From the NCBI GenBank assembly GCA_947630135.1, contig CANRGH010000007.1:35215-99214 (forward strand): a DNA stretch of 64,000 nucleotides, written 5' to 3'. The DNA is from an uncultured Monoglobus sp. (GTDB lineage: Bacteria > Bacillota > Clostridia > Monoglobales > Monoglobaceae). The position numbers and the translations under genes were made by a program. Below, one piece after another: positions 55,201 to 61,730 of the stretch. The stretch's first letter is position 1. Every line of letters starts with the position of its first letter. A model generated the notes under the pieces. The model was not told the DNA's origin, did not search any database, and saw nothing but the letters and a program-made list of their open reading frames with translations.

Positions 55201-56556
55201 CTGAACGCCGACCTTAAAAACAAGACCGCCGAGCTGCGTCTTATGGACGAGGCGGGCGAAAACGGATATATAATCAGCGATATTCCGATCGACGTTACCA
55301 CGTTCTCAAGAGTCGAGATCGGCTCAACGGCTTCGGGCAATGTCACATGGTCGCCGAGAGTAAGCAAGGTTCTCTATAAATCGGATTGCATAAACAGCTC
55401 AACTCCCGCGCCTCCCACGGCGACTCCCGAGCCGACGCCCACTCCTACTCCGATCCCCATGAAGGGAGAGAGGTGGAATTTCAACAATATAGACGAGGCG
55501 ACAACATATGAAGACGGCGCGAAGATCGCAAACGAAAACGGAGAGTCGCTGACCGTGAACTACGCCACAAAAAATACGGCTCCTTCGATCGCAAAGAGGG
55601 CCGACGGTGATAACTATTTCGCGATCGACGACAAGGGCGCCGGTCAGGACGGCTGGACATATACGCCCGAAAGCCCGATCGACTCCGAGCTTATTGTTGT
55701 TGAAGAGGAATTTAAAATGGGCGACGCCGATAAGGATACAGTGCTTTTGAGGTTCTTTGACTCAAACAGCGCGAGCCCCGATAACACTTACACGACTTCA
55801 AAGGACGGCAGAGCCTTTGAGATAAAGACCGGCGCGGGCACCCTGAAATTCAGCGATTACTTCTCAAAGGGAAGCAGCGACACCAAGGGCCTTGATCAGG
55901 ACGTTTCGGGCTTTGTCTTTGAAAAGGATAAGTGGTACGGCGTTAAGGTCGAATATGCCAAAGAGGATAACAGCGTTACGATCTACACCAAGCCCGACGG
56001 CGGCGAGTATGCCAAGAGAAACACGTTCACGCTCGGCTCGGGAACAACCAAGGGTGAGGTTCCCGCGTTGGCTCCGACCGGTTTCGGATGTTCAACCCGC
56101 GGCAGTTCGGCAAATGTCTTGGGAATTGACAATGTTTATATAGCTTACGCGGCAAGCAAGCCCAAACCGACGGCCACGCCCGATGAAAGCCTGCCTACCG
56201 AGACGCCCGGCGAAACCGAAGCGCCGGCTACCGAGAAACCGACGGAAAAACCGGAACCCGAATACGCCTATACGATCAACAGCGTGACGCCCTCGGTTGA
56301 AGGCGAGACGAGAAGCGTCAACGTGAACATCACAAAGAACATTGACGCGGGCGAGGGAAATCAACTGATCGCCGCGGCGTATAACGCGAACGGAGTAATG
56401 ACCATGGTGGGAATGGGAACTGTTTCCGCAGGCGTCGGCGAGACGGTCGATATAAACATTCCGATCGCCTACGCGGACGGCGACATAGTGATCGCCTATG
56501 TATGGAACAGCTTGAGCGAGATCAAGCCGCTCACAGACCCGTATACAATGAAATAA
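52291..56556 (+). CDS. Large secreted rhamnogalacturonan lyase (family 11) with added modules
   Basis: ATG 52291 follows AGGAGG and opens a signal peptide (ending ..LPVFAVGE). The catalytic domain (~35-655) has the same landmarks as its neighbour: VGDVDGDGEYEVILKWNPSN, GHGDALHVSDFDNDGEQEVF and LQADLFGDWREELILR. Two carboxypeptidase-regulatory-like repeats come next (GVSVSVGGTSKVTDKNGVVS and GAAVTINKKTVKSGVDGKIT). These are followed by a ~200-residue carbohydrate-binding-like module, a Pro/Thr linker (PTATPEPTPTPTP), a second jelly-roll-like module, another linker and the same C-terminal module (YTINSV...NVNITKN...WNSLSEIKPL). At 1421 residues it is a clear paralog of the upstream gene with extra binding domains. 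Both probably degrade plant pectin for the cell. Confidence 0.94.
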   Translation: MKKRLFSIMLALCMVVSALPVFAVGETEEGTAQAAADPAARQMEYLNRGGFASTHPSGGVYLSWRLLGTEPMDTTFNVYKNGTLLVQNLDNTNYTDTAGTSSDKYAVAPVINGTEGAKSKEFPMLEGHVDSQWKNSPYAYFDIPLQIPEDGVDYTYNQEDSGAYGAAGGPNDASVGDVDGDGEYEVILKWNPSNAKDSAGGGVTGNVYIDCYEYDGTLLWRIDLGKNIRAGAHYTQFQVFDYDGDGKAEMAVKTAPGSIDGKGNYVSDAGNTDEIKNTDNEASYIGSNGHITGGPEYLTIFNGESGAAMQTINYHAPVGTVRDWGDSDYNRSDRFLAGTAYLDGVHPSLIECRGYYGKSVVAAYTWDGKDLKQSWIIDSTSSSSNDFYGQGNHNLSVADLDNDGKDEIIYGSAALDDNGKVLWSAKNSSGRKLGHGDALHVSDFDNDGEQEVFKVLEDSPTWGRVYINGKDGKIIWHETSTSDDGRGLMAYMSPKYGVLAWDSGNNIRALDGTVVNKSVYQDNRWSLPNSPIYWDGDLYREHFDGKRIQKWNDYDAPDADGNLGSIGRLWALSGINYNNDSKKNPCLQADLFGDWREELILRTVDNTALRVFTSLTPSDYKFTTFMHDSQYRCAIAWQNTGYNQPPHQSYYIGYDKDVSDYVQPNIYVKDLDPEVVFTVTDEAGNPAAGVSVSVGGTSKVTDKNGVVSLRIPAGTYTYTAESENYNVASGEITVADGQTNSVTVRLSEIPDSVITVTSGDSPVSGAAVTINKKTVKSGVDGKITIKLRAGEYDYTAECRKYNAKTGKLTVAENGSPDLSIELEAIDYVYDSDKDANGSKFVYSGGEGAALSFSGGQWTFTQNSTDGGRKFGGDFDMSDGGNITFEMTYGTGGVKDASNNWSWTGRAYAHHIEFLDYYGNVLLGISQEYTEKGAQEVQYYTGTKSKTAVKTGKVVGGPNITARSASTWTITLNADLKNKTAELRLMDEAGENGYIISDIPIDVTTFSRVEIGSTASGNVTWSPRVSKVLYKSDCINSSTPAPPTATPEPTPTPTPIPMKGERWNFNNIDEATTYEDGAKIANENGESLTVNYATKNTAPSIAKRADGDNYFAIDDKGAGQDGWTYTPESPIDSELIVVEEEFKMGDADKDTVLLRFFDSNSASPDNTYTTSKDGRAFEIKTGAGTLKFSDYFSKGSSDTKGLDQDVSGFVFEKDKWYGVKVEYAKEDNSVTIYTKPDGGEYAKRNTFTLGSGTTKGEVPALAPTGFGCSTRGSSANVLGIDNVYIAYAASKPKPTATPDESLPTETPGETEAPATEKPTEKPEPEYAYTINSVTPSVEGETRSVNVNITKNIDAGEGNQLIAAAYNANGVMTMVGMGTVSAGVGETVDINIPIAYADGDIVIAYVWNSLSEIKPLTDPYTMK

Positions 56557-56560
56557 AAGA

Positions 56561-56594
56561 AAAATCGGCTCCCGAAAAAGGGAGCCGATTTTTT
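56561..56594. terminator. Bidirectional intrinsic terminator
   Basis: AAATCGGCTCCC and GGGAGCCGATTT form a 12-bp stem around GAAAAA, with Ts on one side and As on the other. It serves the lyase gene and the converging DUF11 gene. Confidence 0.92.
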
Positions 56595-56599
56595 GCGGC

Positions 56600-57457
56600 T
56601 TAGGAGATCGTTCCGGTGACTTCGATAGTGATAGTTCCGGGGCCGTTGTCCGAGGCCGCGGGCACATTGAGCGTGACTGCGCTTCCGCCCTTGGGGAAGG
56701 TAAGAGTGTTGGTCGGTTCGGCGACCTCGTAATCATCCTGCGCGGCGGTGACGGGGCCGCTGCCGGTGTCGTAGGTTATCGACGTCACGCTGAACTCGCT
56801 CGGCAGCGCGTCGGTAAGCACGACGCTGTTCGCGGGGCCAGTGCCGGTATTGAGCAGCGTGAAGGTGTAGGTCAGGCTGTCGCCCGATACAACGGTGTCC
56901 TGACCGGCGGCCTTAAGAATAGCGACGTTGGCGTAGGGCTGGGGCGTGATCGTCGCCTCGGCCGTCGCGGTGACTGCCGCGCCGCTCGCCGAGCCGCCGT
57001 TTGCGGTGGCTGTGATTGTGTTTGTTACGGCTTCGCTCTGTGACGGGTCAAGCGTGGCGGCGTAAACGATAATAAGATTGTCTCCGGGCTGCAGAACGGT
57101 TGTCGCCGAGAAGGTAACGTTTGTGCCGCCGGGAGTCCCCGTTCCGGTTATCGGATCGCCGTTTAAATAGAACTTAGCCGAGTCGCCCACATAGATAAGG
57201 GGCTGCGCGCCGCTCACGGCGTCGCCCAGATCGTCGACCACTGACGGATTGTAAAGCGCTCCCGAGCCGGTATTGTCAATGCGCACGATATAGGTTCCGG
57301 CGGAACCGGGCACAATCGCGGGCGTTACCGCCGTCTTTGTCGCTTCCATAGTGTACTGGTCAATAAGCGAGGTGTTTGTCTGATTGGAGAGCGCGGTGGC
57401 CGTGAGGCCGTTGTCACTGTATGAGATCTGCGCTCTGTTTGGAAGAATAGTTGCCAT
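56600..57457 (-). CDS. DUF11-repeat protein
   Basis: ATG 57457 follows GGAGAGAG. The 285-residue product is mostly two DUF11 (Ig-like) repeats, with marks ATKTAVTPAIVPGSAGTYIV...NTGSGALYNPSVVDDLG and ILKAAGQDTVVSGDSLTYTF...NTGTGPANSVVLTDALP. No signal peptide, membrane helix or anchor is seen, odd for a usually extracellular module; it may be exported with a phage-like particle or by an unknown route. The longer frame to 57580 has no ribosome binding site. Confidence 0.75.
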   Translation of the reverse strand: MATILPNRAQISYSDNGLTATALSNQTNTSLIDQYTMEATKTAVTPAIVPGSAGTYIVRIDNTGSGALYNPSVVDDLGDAVSGAQPLIYVGDSAKFYLNGDPITGTGTPGGTNVTFSATTVLQPGDNLIIVYAATLDPSQSEAVTNTITATANGGSASGAAVTATAEATITPQPYANVAILKAAGQDTVVSGDSLTYTFTLLNTGTGPANSVVLTDALPSEFSVTSITYDTGSGPVTAAQDDYEVAEPTNTLTFPKGGSAVTLNVPAASDNGPGTITIEVTGTIS

Positions 57458-57607
57458 TTTTCTCTCTCCTTTTTCATTTTTGTGTCTTTGGCGCGCCCGA
57501 TATATCCTATGCCAAAATTTTACAAAAAGTGACAAATTTAAAATTTTAGAGTAATTTAGTAACTTACTGCTGTTTGGCATAAAATAAAGAAAATAATGTC
57601 TAAAGTA

Positions 57608-57637
57608 TTGACAAAGTGTGTATAATAGGTGTATAAT
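57608..57637 (+). promoter_or_regulatory. Promoter of the second RelB/YafQ locus with duplicated -10
   Basis: TTGACA (57608-57613) and TATAAT (57632-57637) have an 18-base spacer. The -10 region is part of an 11-base perfect tandem repeat, GTGTATAATAG, at 57618-57628 and 57629-57639, a likely antitoxin operator. Confidence 0.7.
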
Positions 57638-57658
57638 AGATAATAAGGAGATGATATT

Positions 57659-57940
57659 ATGGCAACTGTTAGCACAAATATTAAAATTGATTCAGGGTTA
57701 AAGCAAGAATCGCAAAAGTTATTTGAGAGTTTTGGATTAAGTCTCAGCGCGGCGGTAAATATCTTTCTGCGTCAGGCAGTTCGCGAGCAGGCTATTCCGT
57801 TCAGAGTAGGCGCACCTATGCCAAACGAAGAAACTCTTGAAGCCATTAACGAGGTAAAAAGAATGAAAGAAAATCCAAATTTTGGCAAGACATATTCAAA
57901 TGTTGAACAAATGATGGAGGAACTGCTTGCCGATGTATAA
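57659..57940 (+). CDS. RelB/DinJ-family antitoxin
   Basis: A 93-residue antitoxin. N-terminal ribbon-helix-helix is VSTNIKIDSGLKQESQKLFE and SLSAAVNIFLRQAVREQAIP; the C-terminal part (MKENPNFGKTYSNVEQMMEE) would bind the toxin. It has a start after AAGGAG and overlaps the toxin start by eight bases. It is a paralog of the orphan antitoxin at 48603-48881. Confidence 0.93.
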   Translation: MATVSTNIKIDSGLKQESQKLFESFGLSLSAAVNIFLRQAVREQAIPFRVGAPMPNEETLEAINEVKRMKENPNFGKTYSNVEQMMEELLADV

Positions 57941-58206
57941 GATAAAGCCGACCACAAGATTTCAAAAGGATCTAAAGCGCGTAAAGAAACGTGGGTTTGA
58001 TATTTCCTTATTGACCAATGTGATTAAAAAAACTTGCCAATGCTGAGCAGCTGCCTGAAAAAAACAAAGACCATCCGCCTTCCGGTGTCTACTATGGTAT
58101 GAGAGAGTGTCATATTACACCGGATTGGTTGTTGGTTTATGAGATAGATAATGACAATCTTATTTTATATCTTACAAGAACAGGCTCTCACAGTGATCTG
58201 TTTTAA
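57933..58206 (+). pseudogene. YafQ-family toxin gene with a one-base frameshift
   Basis: The frame from ATG 57933 encodes YKIKPTTRFQKDLKRVKKRG and goes on to VIKK, then stops. Removing one A from the A7 run at 58026-58032 restores a complete 90-residue YafQ ribosome-dependent mRNA nuclease. The restored product has GVYYGMRECHITPDWLLVYE and LTRTGSHSDLF, including the His, Asp, Trp and C-terminal His/Phe residues important in YafQ. It is therefore either recently inactivated, subject to slippage, or a sequencing error. Confidence 0.85.
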
Positions 58207-58211
58207 TAGTT

Positions 58212-58239
58212 AAGCCGTCCGTTATGGGCGGCTTTGTTT
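58212..58239 (+). terminator. Intrinsic terminator of the toxin-antitoxin locus
   Basis: AAGCCGTCC pairs with GGGCGGCTT (one G-U) around GTTAT, followed by TTGTTTA. Confidence 0.75.
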
Positions 58240-58269
58240 ATGATTTAATAATTTTATACTATACGGAAG

Positions 58270-58570
58270 AATAGATAGAAATGTTCTTCAGTCAAAATGG
58301 TGTAAAAATGGCGTAAAAGCAATTTGCTTCATAAATTTATCACTTAAACCAACGTGTTTTCGGGGCTTTCAAAAATTTTAGAAAAATTTTAGGAATAGTT
58401 TAGAAAAAGTTTAGAAGACACAGCGTTTAAATTATGAACGCCTCGCAAAGCCCGTGAAAACGTTGATTGTGAGGAATTTGAGCAAAGAGGAAACAATGAT
58501 GAAATCACCGTAATTGACCGTAATTTACCGTAGTTTGGTGTCAAAATGGTGTCAAAAATGGTGTAAAATT
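58270..58570. other. Gene-poor segment with short repeats; possible integrase or attachment-site remnant
   Basis: No intact gene fits in 58240-58715. At 58292-58312 lies TCAAAATGGTGTAAAAATGG, and at 58541-58569 the similar GGTGTCAAAAATGGTGTAAA. Just before the second are ACCGTAATTG, ACCGTAATTT and ACCGTAG in 10-base steps (58507-58533). Short frames read SKWCKNGVKA and FGVKMVSKMV, reminiscent of tyrosine integrase C-termini. The segment separates the toxin-antitoxin locus from the phage-like module, where an attachment site would be expected. Confidence 0.35.
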
Positions 58571-58715
58571 ATTAAACAAAAGCAGGGCGCAGACAGTGAT
58601 TCTACTACAAATATAATGATAAAATAGGGCTATGGTATTTTATTATTATATTGATTAACATTCCGCGAGAATGTTGCCTATAAAAATCAAACTATAATTT
58701 TATATATTAACGCCT

Positions 58716-58747
58716 AAAAAAAAGAGCCGCCCATATTGAGCGACTCT
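58716..58747 (-). terminator. Intrinsic terminator of the phage-like module
   Basis: On the minus strand AGAGTCGCTC pairs with GGGCGGCTCT (two G-U pairs) and runs into eight Ts, ~60 bases after the last gene of the module. Confidence 0.8.
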
Positions 58748-58804
58748 ACTGAACTTTATTTATATCACCCGTGTCGCGGCTCTGCGACGTGTCATTCAAT
58801 CTAT

Positions 58805-59281
58805 TTATATTTCTACAATAGATTCGCTTGTAAACGACGGCGCCTTTTCTCTCAGCTCGTCCATCAATGCTTTGACAGCATCGCATATTACCGACGAGAA
58901 GATTGTGCAATACGCCTGAGCTACGAGTTCCTTTGTAGCTAATACCGTTTCGTCTACTGCGCTTGGGGAGATTTTATTAATATCTATCTTATAAACGGCC
59001 TCGAATGTATCGTCCAATGGTATCTCTTTATTGGACAAAGCGGGCAGCTTGACTGTTATAATGGTGTCACTGTTAGCCTCCTCGGCTGTGACCACAGGCA
59101 CCGAGCCATCTATCTTGATATTCTTTTCAAACTTAAGATTTCTGTATGATACCTTTGTCGGAAAATCACGCAAGAGTTCTCGCTCTTCGTCTTCGGATAA
59201 CTGTTCAGTTCCGAAGCTGTCGACGGTAATAACCGTTGAAAAGATATTATTCTCTATATCATTTTTTACTTTTAAATACAT
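58805..59281 (-). CDS. Hypothetical protein, last gene of the phage-like module
   Basis: A 158-residue protein starting MYLKVKNDIENN after CGGAGG. It is acidic, mixed alpha/beta, with a C-terminal helical part (KELVAQAYCTIFSSVICDAV). No signal peptide or known motif. Codon and composition style match the other small genes of this module, more AT-rich than the lyase genes. Function unknown. Confidence 0.7.
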   Translation of the reverse strand: MYLKVKNDIENNIFSTVITVDSFGTEQLSEDEERELLRDFPTKVSYRNLKFEKNIKIDGSVPVVTAEEANSDTIITVKLPALSNKEIPLDDTFEAVYKIDINKISPSAVDETVLATKELVAQAYCTIFSSVICDAVKALMDELREKAPSFTSESIVEI

Positions 59282-59296
59282 ATTATGCCTCCGTAA

Positions 59297-59548
59297 TTAT
59301 AGATTGCTTTTGATTTGATTTCTAAGCTGCGATAAAACTTTAATTAAAAGATTAAGATTCTCATAATCCAGTTTTCCCTCTAATTGCGTGTTGTCAGAAA
59401 TAGTATCCAGCATACTGATGGTAACATTCTTTTCGCTTTTGTTATATACGAGCCTTAACAGAATGTCTTCAACGAGCTCGAAGGATATTTCTTTTGCTAC
59501 AGAAACCTTCCCATATTCGCTATAATTAATTGTTACATCTTTGCTCAT
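59297..59548 (-). CDS. Hypothetical 83-residue protein
   Basis: It starts after AGGAGG and encodes a small, soluble, charged protein (MSKDVTINYSEYGKVSVAKE) ending in a Leu-rich helix (LNLLIKVLSQLRNQIKSNL). It lies between the XhlA-like gene and the previous entry, 14 to 15 bases from each, so the three are co-transcribed. No family recognised. Confidence 0.7.
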   Translation of the reverse strand: MSKDVTINYSEYGKVSVAKEISFELVEDILLRLVYNKSEKNVTISMLDTISDNTQLEGKLDYENLNLLIKVLSQLRNQIKSNL

Positions 59549-59562
59549 AAATTACCTCCTAT

Positions 59563-59961
59563 CTATTTTACAAAATTAGCAAAGTAAATTATAGAGCCTA
59601 ATACTCCGGTAGCTAAAAATGTTATGATAGCCGTAATGACCTTTGTTTTAATTTCATTAGCACTTTTGACCGCCTGGTTTCCGGGGCGTTGCTCGATACT
59701 CTCTATTCTTTCTAAGAATTTTGCTTCGGTTGCTCTTTGCGCGGCCGACGTTTCATCAACTTTCCTATTGGTTTCGTCAACCTTGTCCTCGATATTACCA
59801 AGCTTTTCTGCCATAACCTCGACAGAGGTGGCAATTTTATAGATTGCCTTGTTTTCATCCTTGATTTCTTTGATATCCTCAGCAATATCATTAATACGAT
59901 GAGAATTAGATTTTGACCGTTGTTCGGTCTCAATCAAAATAACTCGCTCAGCGTCAGTCAT
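59563..59961 (-). CDS. XhlA-like phage lysis-associated membrane protein
   Basis: The 132-residue product has a long coiled coil (~20-95, with IEDKVDETNRKVDETSAAQR) and one C-terminal membrane helix (KVITAIITFLATGVLGSIIY). This is the plan of XhlA-type proteins encoded beside holins in Gram-positive phages and phage-like elements. It follows the holin gene by ~100 bases. AAGGAGG precedes the ATG. Confidence 0.75.
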   Translation of the reverse strand: MTDAERVILIETEQRSKSNSHRINDIAEDIKEIKDENKAIYKIATSVEVMAEKLGNIEDKVDETNRKVDETSAAQRATEAKFLERIESIEQRPGNQAVKSANEIKTKVITAIITFLATGVLGSIIYFANFVK

Positions 59962-60062
59962 AATGTGTTCCTCCTTCGCAATGTAAATATAATAGGCGGC
60001 CGTGAGGCCGCCATAGCAACGTATACGATTTAGATATGCTGGTTTGTTTCAAGGTCTCTATA

Positions 60063-60311
60063 TTATTTACCCGCCTTCATATCCGCCATATATTCATCTG
60101 CCTCAATAGCCTCCTTGGTGAAGCTGTTGTTTTTCCACCACGCCCACACAGAGGCAGCAATCGTAGCTATCAAAGAAACAACGTTATAAATATCCTGCTC
60201 GGCGATATTGATAATCGGCTTACCCGCAATAACGAGAGCCTGATTGATCAACGCTAATGCCAGCACAATTGTTCTTGCTATTGTTCCTGCTGAAATGTTT
60301 TTATTATCCAT
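60063..60311 (-). CDS. Phage holin (SPP1-type)
   Basis: Holins form membrane lesions that release lytic enzymes. The 82-residue protein has two hydrophobic segments (AGTIARTIVLALALINQALV and VVSLIATIAASVWAWWKNNS) and the charged tail typical of the SPP1 holin family. ATG 60311 follows AAGGAGG by eight bases. It lies just after the papain-SLH gene and before the XhlA-like gene. A GGCGGCC/GGCCGCC hairpin (59995-60012) follows it. Confidence 0.9.
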   Translation of the reverse strand: MDNKNISAGTIARTIVLALALINQALVIAGKPIINIAEQDIYNVVSLIATIAASVWAWWKNNSFTKEAIEADEYMADMKAGK

Positions 60312-60345
60312 AAAATTATCCTCCTTGCAATCTAAAAATCTATAC

Positions 60346-61695
60346 TTATAATCTACATAACGACGCAAACATGTCGTCAGTCTTTTTCATATTTCGTACT
60401 ATAATTGAAGAAAATTCAGCCCGTGTAATATTATCATTAGGTCTGAATGTTCCTTCGGTATCTCCCATGATCAGCCCATAGGCTACGGCTGTATATACTG
60501 CGTCACAGAACCAATCACCCTTATTTACGTCAATCAACGTTATATCTGGATTTGACTTCACAGTTTTAACATCCAGAGCCTTAGCGATATACTCATGCAG
60601 TCTTACAGATATGACCGCTACCTCTGCACGAGTAATATAATCATCGGGTCTGAATGTGCCCTCAAGATCTCCCGTCATAATACCCGTGGCAAGCAAACGC
60701 GTTACCTCATCATAATACCACGCGGTTTCGTCAATATCGGGACACGTCATCCTATCCGTCGGCATAATATTCGCCGTCATAGCATACCCGCCGTCCTGCG
60801 CTTGAGATAGCGCGTAAGCGTCGATACTGTCCTGCGTTTTCTGCAAAACTCGCAGCACGATAGCCGCAGCCTCGGCTCGCGTTATAGGAATGTCGGGCTC
60901 GAAAGTGGAGGAAGAAGCACCGTTAATAATGCCCGAAAAATATGCGGTCTTAACGTCTTTATAGTACCACTCGCTCTCTTTCACGTCCGAGAACGGCAGA
61001 ATTAAAACCTCATCAAATAACACATATGCCTCGTCAATATAGTTTGCGGGTATGGTAGATTTGCCGTGGTCTTTATAACTGTCTCCCCATGAGTTCAAAA
61101 ATATAAATTTACCGCTCTCTTCCCAACCAATAAGGACTACGCAATGCCCGCCCCCAAAATATTTTGCGGAGGCAATAACAATCGGCGTTTGATAAGTATA
61201 AAGAGTCTCCTTCAGCGCGTTTGAAAACTTGTTAGCCATGGCATACTTGGGTATCTGTATATATCCCTCTATCTTATACGGCACAGCCTTTTCTTTAAGT
61301 TCAGGCCTCTTGCTCACCTCGGTAATTATATCGGGTGGCTCTTTATGAACGTCAAATTCCTCTATGGGAACAGTGCCGCACTTGCGCACACCCTCTACCG
61401 CATCGCTGAGATACATACCCAGCCCCGTATATCCCTTTCTGCACTCATTACTTCCGTAAATATACCACGGTGACAGCAGTCTCTCTTTTCCAAACTCCAT
61501 GCCGTACAGTATACCCATAGTCTCCGCAAGGCCATGACCGACGCAAGAATTAGTATCACCTTGGTCTCGCACTGTAGGTATTCTGTCATCGGGTAAAATA
61601 AAAGAGGCGGGAAGCTCCGTCTCCGAAGCCCCCATACCCATGTGTATATAGTTCCTTGTATTCGCCGGTCTGATTAAACAACCTGTTCGTTCCAT
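60346..61695 (-). CDS. Papain-like cysteine peptidase fused to three SLH repeats, without signal peptide
   Basis: The N-terminal ~225 residues form a C1A peptidase: Gln and Cys in TVRDQGDTNSCVGHGLAE, His in FGGGHCVVLIGW and Asn in FIFLNSWGDSYKDHG. Three SLH repeats follow (SSTFEPDIPITRAEAAAI, EGTFRPDDYITRAEVAVI, EGTFRPNDNITRAEFSSI). SLH repeats act outside the cell, yet no signal peptide or membrane helix is seen. The gene lies between the CHAP hydrolase and the holin, so release by lysis or holin-type export is the natural explanation. Substrate unknown. Confidence 0.9.
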   Translation of the reverse strand: MERTGCLIRPANTRNYIHMGMGASETELPASFILPDDRIPTVRDQGDTNSCVGHGLAETMGILYGMEFGKERLLSPWYIYGSNECRKGYTGLGMYLSDAVEGVRKCGTVPIEEFDVHKEPPDIITEVSKRPELKEKAVPYKIEGYIQIPKYAMANKFSNALKETLYTYQTPIVIASAKYFGGGHCVVLIGWEESGKFIFLNSWGDSYKDHGKSTIPANYIDEAYVLFDEVLILPFSDVKESEWYYKDVKTAYFSGIINGASSSTFEPDIPITRAEAAAIVLRVLQKTQDSIDAYALSQAQDGGYAMTANIMPTDRMTCPDIDETAWYYDEVTRLLATGIMTGDLEGTFRPDDYITRAEVAVISVRLHEYIAKALDVKTVKSNPDITLIDVNKGDWFCDAVYTAVAYGLIMGDTEGTFRPNDNITRAEFSSIIVRNMKKTDDMFASLCRL

Positions 61696-61730
61696 TTAAT
61701 CACCTTCTGTATATTAATAAAATTAACGTT

